Below, in pieces: positions 34,718-48,075 of a stretch of 64,000 nucleotides of DNA; within the stretch, counting starts at the first letter, position 1, and every line of letters starts with the position of its first letter. The notes under the pieces are model-generated. The model worked only from the letters and a program-made list of their open reading frames with translations. It made no database searches and was not told where the DNA came from. This DNA comes from Meloidogyne chitwoodi (taxonomy: Eukaryota > Nematoda > Chromadorea > Rhabditida > Meloidogynidae). The position numbers and the translations under genes were made by a program. Where the stretch lies: NCBI GenBank assembly GCA_015183035.1, contig JACZZP010000007.1, forward strand, positions 310,001-374,000, written 5' to 3'.

Positions 34718-37423
34718 ATGTCTACAATAAAAGATAGTGTTTCTTCTTTTAGGCATATTGACTCTCTTTTGGGTGAGGAAGAAAAGGTAAAAAAATTTAT
34801 TTTTTTATTAAATATTTTTATTTTTAAATTTTTCAAATGTGTAATTTTTTAATTTATTTTTAACTTTTTTAATTAAAAAAATATTTTTTTATAGTCATCG
34901 CTTCTTTGCTTGTCCCAATATTCGAATAACAACAAAAATGAATTAATAACTTCATTCCATAATAATTTTGAAACTTTAATATTTAATAATAATGAATCTA
35001 CTAATTTTACAGTTAAAAATATTAAAAATAATAATATTTTAAATAATAATTGTATTTGTAATAAACAAAAGAATAGTAGAAAAAGGCTACAAAAGCAGAA
35101 GAAATTAAATAATAATAATTTTAAAAATTCAGAAAATTATAAAATTATAAAAATTGATAGAAGAAAGGATGGGGAAGATGAAGAAATAAATAAAGAAGAA
35201 AATGAAGAAGAGGAAGAAGAAAAAATTAGGGAAGAAAAAGAAGAAAATTATGCAATAAATAAAAATAGCTATATAAATAATTTAATAAAAAAATCAGATA
35301 AAGAATCAATAATTACAATACAAATACAAAAAGAAAAACAATATTATCAAGAAAATTATCAACAACAAAAGTTTAACAATAATTTTATGTTTTGTGAAGC
35401 ATTACCTGCGCATTGTTCTGGTAAGCTTATTTTAAATTAGAAGTAAATTCTGATTTTATTTATTTTTAATAAATAGTTCTGATTTTTTTTGTATTTCTGT
35501 TCTGTTTGTATTTTTACTTTGATTTTTTCTGCTTTTGTAGTTCTATTCTGTTAAAATTTTATATTTTAAAAATTCTGATTTTTTGTATTTTTCATTGTCT
35601 TATTATTCTGATTTCTTTTATTTTGTATTTTGTTCTGTTTGATATTTAAACTTCTGTTTTTTGTATTTTAGTAATTCTGTTTTATTTCTGCTTTTTTCCC
35701 CAATTATTTCCTGCAATTAAATATAAATATACAGTATTCACACACCCTCTCTTCTACTAATATAAACGGCAAAAACATGCGCAATAAAAAAGAAGAGAGG
35801 AGTGTGTTATCAAATTATATTTATTTAATATTATTTATTTCCCGTTTTTAGCAAATTATATATTTTTTGTTGTTTTGGGTTAATTTTTTTATATCTTTTA
35901 AAAATAATAATAAAAAAAAATTATTTTTTAGTTTAAAATTAAAAAGACAAATTATCTAGGGCAGAATTTTGCTTTTAATTTTTATTATTTTATTGCCTTA
36001 ATTTATGGTATAAAAATAAGATGTTAATTAAGCAATTAAATACTTTATACTGTACTTTTTTTAATGTTTGTAATATTAATTCTGATTTTAATTTGTGTTT
36101 AATTATTGTATTTCTGATTTTTACCTTTTCAGAATTTTTTAAACACTTTTCTGATTTTTGTATTTCTGATAATTTTGAATTTTGTATTTCTGTTTTTGTT
36201 CTTTAATTATTGTATTTCTGATACTTCTGATTTTTGTGTTTTGCTTTATATTTTTCTAATTCTTTTATAAATTATTGTATTTTTTAAATTATAATTCTGA
36301 TTTTTCTTTAATTTTCTCTTCTTTAATCAGAAGCAATGCGACGTTATCGGACAGCATTTACAAGAGAACAGATTCGCTTGCTAGAACATGAATTTATAAG
36401 AGAAAATTATGTTTCAAAAGTGAGACGTGGTGAATTGGCAAATGAATTAGGATTACCCGAGGCCACAATTAAGGTATAATAATTTAAAAAAAAATATATT
36501 AAATTTATTAAATTTTTTGTTAAGGTTTGGTTCCAAAATAGACGAATGAAACAAAAAAGGTAATTAATTAGTTCATTAAAAAATAATTATTTGCTTAAAA
36601 ATTAAAAAAATAATATTTTTAATTTTTATTATAGACAATGTTTAACTTCAATGATGGGTGGATTGTTGCAGGCAGGAGGGTGGCCACAATTTGAACAAAT
36701 TTTACTTAATGCAGCTAATATTGGTCAGCCATCGGTAATTTAAAAAAACAAAATTTTAAAATAAATTAATTTTAAAAATATTTTAAGACATCTTCTACTA
36801 CCCCAAATGTCTCCAATTCAACGGCAGCATTTCTTTATGAATTTTGGCAAAACAAAAATGATCAAAAAGGAGGAGGATTATTTCAACAAAATAATAATAA
36901 TAATTACTTAAATAATCAACAAAATTTTTCTTTTCCTTTTAATAATAATTTTTCAAAAAATCCTTTTTTATTTCAACATACAACTAATAATAATATAAAT
37001 AATTTTGCTGAAACGATATCAACAATTAGCGATTTGTAGGATTTTTTATTAAAAATTTAATTTAAATTTAACGTAAGACATATAATTAAGTAAATCAGAA
37101 CAAAAATATAAAATCAGAAAAAAATACAAAAAATTAATAATCAGAAAAAAATAAAAATCAGAAAAAATATAAAAATAAAAATCAGAACAAAAATACAAAA
37201 ATTAAAAATCAGAACAAAGATAAAAAAATCAGAACAAAAATACAAAATCAGAATTTAAAGAAGAATTAAATCAAAATTACAAATACAAAAATCAGAATAA
37301 ATATTATTTAATTTTTACAGCTTATCCAACTCTTCAAAACAAATAAATACAAAAATAGATGAAAATTGTTTTGAGTCTTCCTCATCAGTTCAAAGTGAAG
37401 AAATTGCTGAACAAAAAATTTAA
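34718..37423 (+). CDS. vab-7: even-skipped/Evx (vab-7-like) homeobox protein
   Basis: This is a homeodomain transcription factor of the Eve/Evx class; C. elegans vab-7 patterns the posterior and specifies motor neurons. TTTTTCAG ten bases before the ATG could be an SL acceptor. Exon 1 is [20 protein letters not shown]. Exon 2 is long, Asn-rich and then acidic. The homeodomain is [20 protein letters not shown] then [20 protein letters not shown] and [18 protein letters not shown], with Gln50. ENYVSxxRRxELAxxLxLPExTIK is the Eve signature. An intron splits the domain at ATIK|VWFQN, as in eve/Evx genes. A TAG at 37037 could end the protein, but GATTT|GTAGGA...TTTACAG|C joins a further exon ([20 protein letters not shown] then [13 protein letters not shown]) that looks coding, so I end at 37423. 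Confidence 0.88.
35440..35700 (+). repeat. sense TTCTGATTTTTGTATTTTTAA array, intron 2
   Basis: Copies of the unit occupy the start of the intron before the homeodomain exon. A second cluster of the same orientation lies at 36070-36320 just before that exon. Confidence 0.65.
36070..36320 (+). repeat. sense TTCTGATTTTTGTATTTTTAA array next to homeodomain exon
   Basis: TTCTGATTTT and GTATTTCTGAT words alternate up to the acceptor of the homeodomain exon. Confidence 0.65.
37080..37310 (-). repeat. inverted copy of the array, last homeobox intron
   Basis: AAATCAGAACAAAAATACAAA units repeat about ten times. They are the reverse complement of the arrays at 33190-36320, so transcript from this gene contains both complementary strands of the repeat. 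Confidence 0.75.
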
Positions 37424-38519
37424 AAATAATTATTTTTAAATATATTATTTTTAAATTTATTTTAAATAAAAATTAATCTGATTTTTTAATTAAAAGAAAA
37501 GTTTATTTTTTTCATTGAATATCTTCCCCCATCAACATAAGTGGAAGAGGAGACCTTTCATTCATTCCCCCTTCTCTATTTATTCACATTTATATTATAA
37601 TATATTTATAAATCTATAAATAAATAGAATATATATTAACGAATATTATTATTATAATTTTTCTTTCCCCCGCCGGCCTTTTATTTTTTATTAAATATTT
37701 ATCTAAAATAAATAAATAAATATATTTGCGGGAAACTTATTGATTGAACAGAAATATTTTAATTAATTATAATTACAAGAAAAAAAGGTCTTTAATTTAA
37801 AGAATTTTTTTTTCCTTCTCCGTTAAATAATAATTTAAAAATTAAAATGTTGCATCACTACTAAAATAATTTTCAGACATTTTGTCAATTTCAAAAAAAT
37901 AATTCATTTTATCAAAAAAAAATTAAAATTTGATAAAATTAATTAAAATCAATTCAAACTCAATTTTAATTTCATAATTATTTTTTTTTTAATTTTTTAA
38001 ATTAAAAAAATAACATTTAAGTCATGAGTTTTACCAAAAATATTTTTTTAATTTTCCAAAAAAATAATTTTCCAATAATATTATTTTTATTTATACAATC
38101 AAACATTGCCTTTTTATTTTTTAAATAAAAAATTTTTTCAGACAATTTTTTTATTGTTATTTTTTATTTTTACAAAAGTGCAATAAAAGGCTAAAAATGA
38201 TCACATTTTTTAAATAAAATATATTACCCATATAGATGAGTAAATAAAAAATAAAAATGAAAAGAAAAAGAGTAAAATAAATAGAAAAATAAAAAAATAA
38301 AAAAAATTCATGTGAAAGCTTAAAATTTATTTTTTTTTGTTGCGCTCGCTAAGTTCCCCTCCCTCTACTCTATTCACTTTTTTTCACTCAATAAATTTTC
38401 TAAAATTAGTTTACATCAATTCACTCATTAATTTACTCTTAAATAGGGAGAGGAACATTTAAATAATTTTTTTTAAATTTTATTTTTGTATTTTTCCCTC
38501 AAAAGCACCTAATAACTCC

Positions 38520-38875
38520 TAAATTATTTGACTAAAATTAGTTAAAAATCGACAACTTTTTGTAAATTTAATAAAAAATAATTTATTTTAAATCATTTTA
38601 TAGGCCAATAAATGCTCTTTATTTTCTCTTAATTTTATTTATATTGAGCAATTTTAAAAAAAGTAATGAGCTTTAAAAGTTAGTTTTAATCTAGTTGTGT
38701 TTCGTCTTCAATAACTCATTTAAATATAAATTTTTTTAAACTTTTTTGGTATCATCTGATAGAGAATTAAATTTGCTATAAAATAAAATTAAAATCAAAA
38801 ATTTATTTAATTTTTAAAAAAAGTTGTCGATTTTTAACTAATTTTGGTCAATAAAAAATAAATTACTTTTTTTAT
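38520..38875. repeat. foldback family 1 element
   Basis: The left arm contains ACTAAAATTAGTTAAAAATC then GACAACTTTTT. The right arm is AAAAAGTTGTCGATTTTTAA then CTAATTTTGGTC. The spacer carries GGTATCATCTGATAGAGAAT. Confidence 0.7.
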
Positions 38876-39204
38876 TTTTTTTTTCAATTTTTCTTGTCAA
38901 AAAATATTTTTAAAATAAAAAAAATATTTTTTATTTATTTTATTACACTCTGCAATACACAAAAACATATCAAATTGTTTTCACTCATCAAAAACTTGAT
39001 GGGAAATTGAAAAAGTTGAAGAGAGGGTAGTTATTTGTTGTTTATTACTAGTCATTTGTCAACAAATTTAAAATTATTTTATTTTAAAAAATTATTTCCT
39101 GATTGAAAACCAAATTTGAGTGTTTTTAAAAGTTAAAATGATTTTAAAAATTTTTTTTTAATTTTTTATTTAAATTTTAATCGAATTTTACGTTAGCAGT
39201 ATAA

Positions 39205-39520
39205 ATGTCGTTAGAGTCTCTCAAAATTTATAAAATTTCTAAAATTAAACTTAGAACTGTAAAATTTTGTTAAAACATTTTTCATTGTGTTAACTAACTT
39301 GTAAAAAAATTTGAGAATTTTTGGGTCACTATTTATCAAGATATTGCCAAAAATGTCCAAATTTTTGAAGAAAAATTTTGATTTTTCTATCATTTTTATC
39401 ATAACTTGATAAATATATAACCAAAAATTCTGAAATTTTTAGATAAGTTAGTTAACATATTGAAAAATATTTGTACAAAATTTTACAATTCTAAGTTTAT
39501 TTTTGGACATTTTATAAGCT
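39205..39520. repeat. foldback family 2 element
   Basis: The left arm contains GTAAAATTTTGTTAAAACAT then GTTAACTAACTTGTAAAA and TTTGAGAATTTTTGG. The right arm gives the inverse, CCAAAAATTCTGAAATTTTT, AGTTAGTTAACA and GTACAAAATTTTAC. Related elements are at 51085 and 61700. Confidence 0.65.
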
Positions 39521-41983
39521 CGCGACGAAACGTCCTTTTCTCGCACCTAAAAGTCTCTAGCGAGCAAATAAGTTTGCATATCGTTAAAAAAATTTTTTTT
39601 ACCTTAAAATATTTTTATATAACAAAAATAAAATTTTTTTAGACATTTTTTAAATTAGCTTCTATTTATTTTTAAGTATCATTTTTCAATATATTTTCGT
39701 TGCTCACTTTTTTTTTCTCTTCACTTTTCACATAGTCATTCAATTGTTATATCACGCGCAAAAAAATAGTAGAAAAGTGCATAATATTTTTTATTTTTTT
39801 TAAATTTTAAATTAAAAAAAAAATTTTTTTAATTTTTTTTGAAAAATTTTTTTTTAATTTTAAAAATCCAAAAAATTAATTAAAATTTGCAAAAAAAATA
39901 TTTTCTATTTTTATTTATTTTCTTTTCTTCCTAAAATGAAGCCAATTATATCCACTTCCTGCCTTTAATCTTTAGACTTATTTTTGTCATCTTATTTTAT
40001 TTAAAAAATTTTTATTCTTAAAAATATTTAAAAACATTATTCATTGCCTTTCTATGTAAAACACTCTAAATTGGCACCAAAACGGATTTTGACCGGACGG
40101 TTCAGTGCATAAAGTTGAGTGCCACCACAGCCTTTCTATTTGAATAAATAAAATATTTATAAAAATGTTCTTTTATTTCTTATTTAAAAATGTCCTTATT
40201 TTTTAAAATTTATTTGCATATATTTTTTTAAACTGTCTGCTACTTCATTTAATTTTCTTTATCTCCTTTAAAATTCTTAAATAAATAAATAAATTGAAAA
40301 AATTGAAAAAACCGAAAAAAAGAAGAAAACCACCTTTAACCAAATTTTCCCTCTTTAATTCTTGCCGTTCCTTTATTTCTTGGCTAAATAAAATTTTTTT
40401 CAATTTTTCATTAAAAATTAGGGAAAAAAGAATTAAATAAATAAATAGGCAGGAAATGGGGTAAAAAATGGGGGAATGACTTAATAAAAATAAAAAAATA
40501 TTTTTTTGGAAAAAATTTTTGTTTAAAACAAATTTCAAAGAATCTTAAATATTTTTTTAGGCCAACAAAAAAATAAATATTTTTTATATTTTTTAAATTA
40601 TTTTTTTTTTGTTCATTGACCTCCTCCCCTAGTCCTCCCACGGCATTAAGTAATTAAAAAAATTTTTTTTCTTCATAAAAAATTTAAATTTTTTCTAAAA
40701 ATAAATTATAAAAATAATTTTAATTTTTTTAAATATTTATTTTTATATTTACATATTTTTTCTACATGTTCTCATTTTCACTTAATTTTTAATGAGAATT
40801 GCTTGCACTCTTCTCTAGAGATAGTGGAGAAATAGTGTTATAAATATGAGAGACTTTCTTTTCTTTTTTTGTTTTCTTTATTTTTTGCATTTTTAATTTT
40901 ATTTCCTGTCCAGACAAGGATGAATGCTTTTTGTTTATTTATTTTTTCCCTTCAACTTTTAAATTGAGTATTTATAATTATTCTTTTGTTTAATTTTAAA
41001 AATTTTATTTTTCCCAAGTATTTTGTTCTAGTTCATTGACCGACTACTCTCCTTTTTTATTCCATAACATTTTTATTTTTTTTAATTTTAAACAAGTCTT
41101 ATACTAATCGAAAGCTCTTGACTTACTTATTATTTTTATTATAAGGATCTAATTTATCCAGTCATTTTTAAAAATGATATAAATTAATAAACGTAAAAAA
41201 GCATGATTAATCTCTTTTGTGAGGCTCTACATTTTTATTTGATAGTCAGATTGGAACGATCCCATTAGGAAAAAGAACAAACAAATCCAGGGCTTTCGAA
41301 TGATATAAGTTTTGTTCAGAACGGTTGACTTGAAAAAAAGTTATGGGCAACGAAAGATAGAAACTGCACTCAAGCATCGCATTGAACCGACCTTTTAAAT
41401 GATCATTTATCAACGAAAAAAATTGGTTAAAAGACAAAGAATAAAGGACAAAAATCTGTTTTATTTATTATTTCCTTTTTGTTCTCTTATCTTTAAAGTA
41501 AATTGACATAAATTATTTTAATGATATGTATATAAATTCATTTACCTGTATATTATTATTGTTAGCCTATTTTTAAAATAATTTACTTATTGTTAATTTT
41601 TATTATCAAATATGTACCTATTTTTTAATATTAATTAAACAATGCTTTGGACCACTCATTTTGATTTCTTTTTTGTCTAATATTTTATTATTAGAGCACG
41701 GAACGGGAATTTTCTGTTTTTTGAAATACTGGTGGATGAAACCGGCGGGAACGGGAATTTTCGGTTTTCCCGTTCCGGGACCAAGTCGATTTATTTTACA
41801 TTTTAAATAATTCCCGGTCTCTGTTTTTCTAAAATTACGACCTCTATTTAAATATTTTACTGACAATGAGATCCCCCGTTTTTTTAATTAACGGTCGTTT
41901 CATTACTGACACTCGCACCAAAAAGTTCTGCCAGAATTCTTTCATTTTTATAAATATTAAATTCTTTTTTTTTCTATTTAGCA

Positions 41984-43231
41984 ATGAAAGAATCTTGTAA
42001 TATTCAAAATAAAAACGTTTTATCAAAAACTTTATCAAATAATCAACAAACTTTAAATAATATTACTCGTCAAAATCAATCTTCTTCTTCGCCAACAGCA
42101 CTTCCAACATTATTAGCTGTAAATTATATTCCCCCACCTAAATCACCTTTGTGTCTGAGTGCTTCTTCACCTCTTGCTGAGACTTTAGGTTTTTCTTTTT
42201 TTTTAATTTTATTTATTTATTAAAATTTGGAAAAGATACCCCCCCATTTATTCGCAAAAAAATATTTTCGTGTCCCGACATTTCGTCAAACAAAATTGCA
42301 CGACATTTCGTCCCACCGACAAAGAACCTCGTGTAAACGAAATGTAGATTTTTTGCCGTAGAGGCGTTGTGCAATTTTGTTTTGACGAAATGTACTGGTC
42401 CAAATATTTTACACACAAAAATTAATTTAAAATTTTTTTTTTGCGAACATATGGGGTGAGTACTTAAAAAATACAATTTCCTTATAAAATTAATTTATTT
42501 TTTAAATTTAAATTTTAAAATTCAGCTTCCCCCGCAAATTCTTTCTCTTCACATCAACCACCGCAAAATACTTTTATGTCAGCACATTCATCACATTTAA
42601 ATTCTTCTTCAATAATGGCTAGAAGAAGAGGTTTAATTAATTTAAATATTATTATTATTTTAAATAATTAGATATCAGCAAAATCGCATTCCCGGGATTT
42701 AAAAAATGGGATTATTCTGATTAAAAATCTTGTAAACTCACGACCGGGATCCCGGAAAGATCGCATTCCCAAAGTCCCGAATCGGGATTTTTTTGAAAAG
42801 CCGGGATATTGGGACTAAAAATCCTACGGGGATTTCTCCCGTCCGTTCACTAATAAACACTGAATTTTTCTAGGACATTTGGTCGCAGAATAAAATATAT
42901 AAAATATTCTTTTGCGAATAAATGGGAAGTTTTCCGAAATTTAATTTTTATTTTATTTTTTAAAGTTGTAAAACCTCTTCCATTAATTTCTATTCATCAT
43001 GAAATACCAACAAATAATAACAAAACAAATAAAACAACAACAATTCATTCTCCTTTAAAAGCTTTACTTTCTTCCTCTTATTATTCTCCATCTTCTCCCT
43101 TACCTTTTTCTTCTTCATTTTCTGGAGGATCTTCTACTTCACAATTATTTATTTTAAAAAATAATAATAATTCATCAATTAATACTTGTGCATCTTTTAA
43201 TCCTTTTTTGGTAGAGGTTGGTCATTTTTAA
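41984..43231 (+). CDS. small Ser/Asn/Pro-rich protein, unrecognised
   Basis: Three exons with matching phases give MKESCNIQNKNVLSKTLSNN, a segment with YIPPPKSPLCLSASSPLAET, then ASPANSFSSHQPPQNTFMSA, RRRVVKPLPLISIHHEIP and a Ser-rich end [20 protein letters not shown] reaching NPFLVE. If the last exon reads through it ends EVGHF at 43231. If GAG|GTTGGT is a donor, more exons follow, but no in-phase partner is visible before 48 kb. TTCTATTTAG just before the start could be an SL acceptor. Low-complexity composition prevents a family call. It may be an upstream part of the large gene starting at 48076, though the phases do not allow a direct join to that gene's second exon. Confidence 0.5.
42228..42478. 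mobile_element. ATTCGC-family MITE with internal inverted repeat
   Basis: The left end is CCCCCCCATTTATTCGC. The right end is GCGAACATATGGGGTGAG. Inside is another inverted pair: GACATTTCGTCAAACAAAAT and its partner ATTTTGTTTTGACGAAATGT. It lies in the first intron of the gene at 41984. Confidence 0.65.
42670..42855. mobile_element. GC-rich remnant resembling hAT-like MITE
   Basis: Words such as CCCGGGATTT and GACCGGGATCCCGG, and a right end CCGTCCGTTCACTA (inverse TAGTGAACGGACGG), resemble the hAT-like MITEs at 20.9 and 25.7 kb. A matching left end is not visible. It is in an intron. Confidence 0.45.
42880..42940. mobile_element. partial ATTCGC-family MITE
   Basis: TTTTGCGAATAAATGGGAAG is preceded by a diverged ACATTTGGTCGC end. 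The copy is short and degenerate. Confidence 0.4.
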
Positions 43232-46200
43232 TAATTTTTTTATTTATTTTGTTGAATTTATTGTCTCCTTCAATTTAATTGTTTTTTTTTGACATTTTTA
43301 AAAAAAGTTGACATTATGAAATATGAGGAGCATAAATTCAAGAATTACCAAAAATTTTAAATTTAAACTTTTAAATATTTTTTAACTTAAAAATGCGCGC
43401 TTTTAAAACATTTTGCCAACACATTTTACATCTTTTTATAATTTAATAAAAATAATTAAATATTTTAATTTTCAGATTTTAATGAAAAAAAAATTTAATT
43501 TAATTTTTAAAAAATTAAGTGTTTCTTTTTTTAATTTTCTTATTTTTGTTTTTTATTTTTAATTTTTTGAAGTTTTGGGGGTTAATTACTCTCCAAAATT
43601 TACCCAAATTTCTATGTTTATTTTATTTTTTATTTTTCTATTTTCTAGTAAAATTTTAATTTTTTATATATATTTTTGGGCATATAATTTTTCAAAAATA
43701 AATAAAGAAATTAAATTTAAAAAATAAGGAAGTTTCATATTTCTTTAAAATAATAAATTATTTTGAGAAATAACAGAACAACTGTTTTATTAATTTTAAA
43801 ATGTCTTAAGTTAAAAAAGTGTTTTTTTAATTTAAAAGAATTATTTTTATTTATTTTATTTTTAATTAATCTGATTGGGCGCAGCCTTGTTTTTGGGCGC
43901 GCAAACTTGTTTTTCTTACTATATAAACTTTGTTTGTTTTATTTTCTGTTTTCTCTCTACTATTTTTGTATAAACTTCCGGAACTAATTTTCCGGAAAAC
44001 ATTAAAAATTTGTTTGTGTGTTTTGTTTTTATTATATTTTATTTATTCTTTTATTCTTTCCTTTTATAGTTTGTAAAGTCAAACTTCAAAAATATTTTTT
44101 TTGGCTTTTTAAAATTGAATAATTTTTTTTTCTTTTTTATTTTTTATTTTTGAATTTTCATAAGAGAATAAGCTTTAAAAATTATTTTTTTTATTTTTTC
44201 ATATTTGTAAGGTAAAAAATTTTTTTTTTAATTTTTTTTAAATTTATTTATTCGGCCAAAATAATTTAAAAAATAAATAAATAATTTATATAAAAGCTTA
44301 TCTTCTCTTCGTTAAAATTATAAAAATAAATTAAAAAAAAAAATATTTTTTTTTTAATTTTATTTGACATTTTTTCTTTTAAAGTTTTTTGTAAAAATGT
44401 CCTTTTTCTTAAAAAATTTATTTTTTAATTTTTAAGCTTAGAGGAAGAGATAAAATGCCCTTAAAGCCTTAGTATAATTTTCTTCTTTTTTTAATCTTTT
44501 TTTGACGCCATTAAATATTTTTTTTCTTCTTGTTAAACTATTTAAATATATATGAATTAAAGCCTTTTTTATATTTTAGTATTTATTTTATTTATTATTT
44601 ATTTTAATTATTTTATTTTAATTATTTTTTTTTCAACATTTTTATATGCGCAGACAAAACTTTAAAAAAAACTTAAAAAAAAATTATTTTCTTTTGTATT
44701 TTAATTTTTATAAAATACAAAAATGACTATACATATAACCATGCGTAAATAATATTTTTATTTTTTTAAAGTTTTGTTTTTGTGCCTTTCTTTTTTCTTT
44801 TTTTTAATTGCATGCCAAAAACACAAAAAAGGTATATTTATATTTTTTTAAATTGTTATCTCACATGACAAAGGAAAAAATAAGAAAAAAAAAATTTGTT
44901 TATAAAGGAGAAGATTTAAAAAAAAAAATAAATTATTTAAATTAAACTAAAAAATAAGTCAAGCATTAAAATAAATAAATTTAAAAAATGTATATATATT
45001 TTTTTTTTAATTTTTTTTTTAAATTTAAAAAATATTTTATTTATTTTCTTTATATTTTTATTTATTTTTGGTGACTATTTTAATTATTTTAAATATTTAT
45101 CTTTTTTAATTATTTAATTTTATTTTTTAAATTTCTTCCTCCCACTCTTTCCACCTTTTTTTAATTATTTAATTTAATTATTTATTAAAAAAAATTTTTT
45201 TTAATTTCAAAGTCAAAGAGTTCCTTCTTTTTTTAACAGTTGTTGTTTAATTAATTTATTTATTGTTCTTTTTATTTTTTTAAAAGAACAAATATTTTTT
45301 AATTTTATTTCTTCCAATTAATTAATTAAAAATAAATAAATATTTTTTTAAAACTTTTTTTAATTTTTTATAATATTTTAAAATTATTTATTAATTTTTT
45401 TTTAATATTTAATTTTAATATTTTTACAAAAAAATATTAAAAATTTAAAATTTTTTTTATTTTTTAAAAATAATTTCTTTAAATATAAAAAAATATTTTA
45501 GTAAAAAAAATAACAAATTATCTTTAAAAAAAAAATATTTTTTTTTTCATTTAATTTTTCTTTTTTAGTTTAGTAAAAATTCCATAAAATCCTTTTCTTT
45601 CTCTTTTTTTCTCTTCCGGCAGTTAAATTGTTTAGGGGAGAATATATATTATTTAAGCTTATATAGGCTTTTTGTGTTTTTTTATTTTTTGGCTTTATTA
45701 AAATATTTAAAACATTTTCTCTCATTTCAGTTTATTTATATTTGTTCGTTTTTTAAATAAAATTAATTTTTATTTTTTTTTAATAAATTTATTTTTTTAT
45801 TTTTTATTAATTTATTTTCTTTAATATTTTTTTTTTAATTTATATATTTAAAAAAAATTAATTTTTATTTTTTTAATTTATTTTTTATTTCCCCTCTATT
45901 ACATATTATTTATTTATTTATCTCTCCTAAGGGAACGAAATAATTATTTTATTTTTTTTTATTGTTGCAAAAAAATGTATAAATTTCTGTTTGTAAAATT
46001 AAAAATAAATATATATTTTTTTTAATTATTTAAAAAAATAAACACTCAAATACACATATTTTTACAGAAAATTACCTTTGAGTCTCGAACAATTTTTGAT
46101 TTTTTAACTCAATTTTATTTAATTTTTTTAATTAAAATATGTGCTTTAATATTAATTTATGATTTTTTAATTTAAATTTTAATTTTTAAACTATTTTTAG

Positions 46201-46299
46201 CACATTTTTAAAATCAAATTTATTTAAATTTAATTATTTTCTTTTTAAGAGTCAATTTAGTTTATTTAATAAAACTTGGTTTTCTTTAAATATTTTTTT

Positions 46300-46600
46300 A
46301 TTTTTATTTAGTAAAATTAATAGAGAATTAAATTAGCTACAAAATAAAATTAAAAAGAAAAAAATTTGAAAAAAAGTAAAAAAGTTTTGGTTAAAAAACT
46401 TGCAAAAATGCCTCAATTTGACAGTTTTTTGACCTCAACTTTTTTATAAATTGTTCAAAAATTTTTATTTTTTTGTTTTTTGTAGTCAATTTAATTCTCT
46501 ATTGAATGATACCAAAAACAGCTAAAACAGACTTTTTATTCTAAAGTTATAAAATTTTTAATTTAAAAGGGTAGGCAGTGTGCCTCTCCCTCTACCCTCT
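46300..46600. repeat. foldback family 1 element
   Basis: The left arm is TAGAGAATTAAATTAGCTAC then AAAATAAAA. The right arm is its inverse, TTTTGTAGTCAATTTAATTC then TCTATTGAATGATACC. The middle repeats CAAAAAACT/AGTTTTTTGA words. Confidence 0.65.
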
Positions 46601-47399
46601 CCTTCCTCTTTTTTAAAAAATAAAAAAACTTTTTTTATTTTATTATTAGTACATGTCATTTAATATTAAAATCATTTAGTAGTATATTTAATTTGTCACT
46701 GTCATTTTAATTAATTATTTTTTACTACTACTTTATTGCCTTTTGAGTCAAAATATCCATCAACTTTGTGACATTTTGTCCAATTTTCACGGGAAGGGGA
46801 CGGAACGGGAGGAAAAATTTATTCCTTCGGAACGGGAGATTTTACTTCCCCATTTTATATCTGACTCAAACTGCCCACAAACTTTTATTTTGTCTCATAC
46901 TCTAATGTCCCTTTTTGACTTTTTCCATATCTTTTTTTGTTTCACGCGGGAAAATTTTTAAAAGAGAGGTGTAAATGGATGCTTATGGATATTTTTTTTA
47001 ACGCATGCCAAACCCTTTGGCATTTTTATGCATATAAATAAAAATGATTGATTGACTAGAGAGACATAATATTTTTAAATATTATTTATTATATACCAGC
47101 TGCTCTTATTTTTTTTATTTTAATCTTTTTTGGGGCTTGAAAAAAAGAGAAAAAAAATTGTGAATGTTTTTACTTTAAAAAATATGCCAGAAAAAATAAT
47201 TTTATTTTTTTCTAAATTAAATAAAATTATTATATAATTTATTTTTAGGAAGATTTATATTTTTAATCTTTATTTAAAACAAAAGCAAAATGAGAGCAAG
47301 GTAAAAAACTAACAATTCCATTGTCAGATTTTTTTTTATTTTTTTTGTTTATTTTTAACTTTAATTATTAATTTGTTACTTTTTTCTCTCTTTAATGTC

Positions 47400-47458
47400 A
47401 TAGACCCCCTCTCTAATAATAGACCCCCTCTCTAATAATAGACCCCCTCTCTAATAAT
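47400..47458 (+). repeat. 19-bp tandem repeat, three copies
   Basis: Three identical copies of TAGACCCCCTCTCTAATAA occur in tandem with no mismatch. Confidence 0.9.
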
Positions 47459-48075
47459 AGCCTTCTTTTCTTTATTTAAATTATTATTTTTTTAATTTAA
47501 TTAATTTTATAATAATTTAATACAAAAACTATTCATTATATTCTTCTTTATAAAGAATATATGCAATTTTATTTTCTGGGAATAATAATAAAATAAAACA
47601 AAAATTACTAAAAATAATATGTTTAATAAATAATATTTAATTTTTTCTGCAAAAATTGTTTTATTATTATTTATTTTCTTTTTTTTTTGTTATTTTTAGC
47701 TTTAATTTTATTTTTGAAATTTTTTAAAAAAATTAAAATATATTAAATTGTAAAAAATTAAAAAAAATTTTTTAATTTTTTTTTAATATTAATAAATTTA
47801 CAATTAAGTTGGATAAAATGTCCTCTCAACCTATTAATTATATAAAATAAAAAAAGAATTTTTAAAGAGATTTTCTTTACTTTTTTATTAAATTTTCTCT
47901 ATTAATTATAATATTAATTTGTTTTGTCTCTCATATTTACACACTATTTTTCTTTCTCTGATTTAATTTTATTTAAATTAAAAAAAACAGTTTTTGAACA
48001 TTAAAAAATTAAATTTAAAAAAAAAATCCTTCTCACAACAAAAAAAAAAACTTATCAAATAAATAACTAATTAAA

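Larger units (their letters stand above)
37424..41983. other. 4.6-kb gene-free region with foldback repeats
   Basis: No coding exon is supported. It holds foldbacks at 38520-38875 and 39205-39520, a GGCACCAAAACGG/GGACGGTTCAGTG patch at about 40072-40125, and a 41150-41430 copy of the CATAACTTTTTT/AGAGCTTTCGAATGATA-type repeat (GGGCTTTCGAATGATA at 41290). At 41694-41870 a GC-rich patch of GAACGGGAATTTTC words resembles the inside of the hAT-like MITEs. Confidence 0.5.
43232..48075. other. 4.8-kb gene-free, very AT-rich region
   Basis: I find no supported exon or RNA gene. It contains long A and T runs, a foldback at 46300-46600, an ACATTTTGTCC word and ACGGAACGGGAGG patch near 46770-46840, and a three-copy 19-bp tandem at 47400-47458. 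TTTAAATTAAAAAAAACAG at about 47990 could be an SL acceptor for the next gene. Confidence 0.5.

Noticed and set aside
37037..37039. TAG as the end of the homeobox protein
   Set aside because: A GTAGGA...TTTACAG intron beginning just before it joins a further exon with clear coding composition; kept only as an alternative isoform end.
40245..40641. overlapping Phe- and Lys-rich minus-strand frames
   Set aside because: Low-complexity AT-rich DNA with no splice structure or recognisable motif.
46743..46961. 72-residue frame beginning MSQNIHQLCD
   Set aside because: It covers an ACATTTTGTCC word and an ACGGAACGGGAGG repeat patch and shows no coding pattern.
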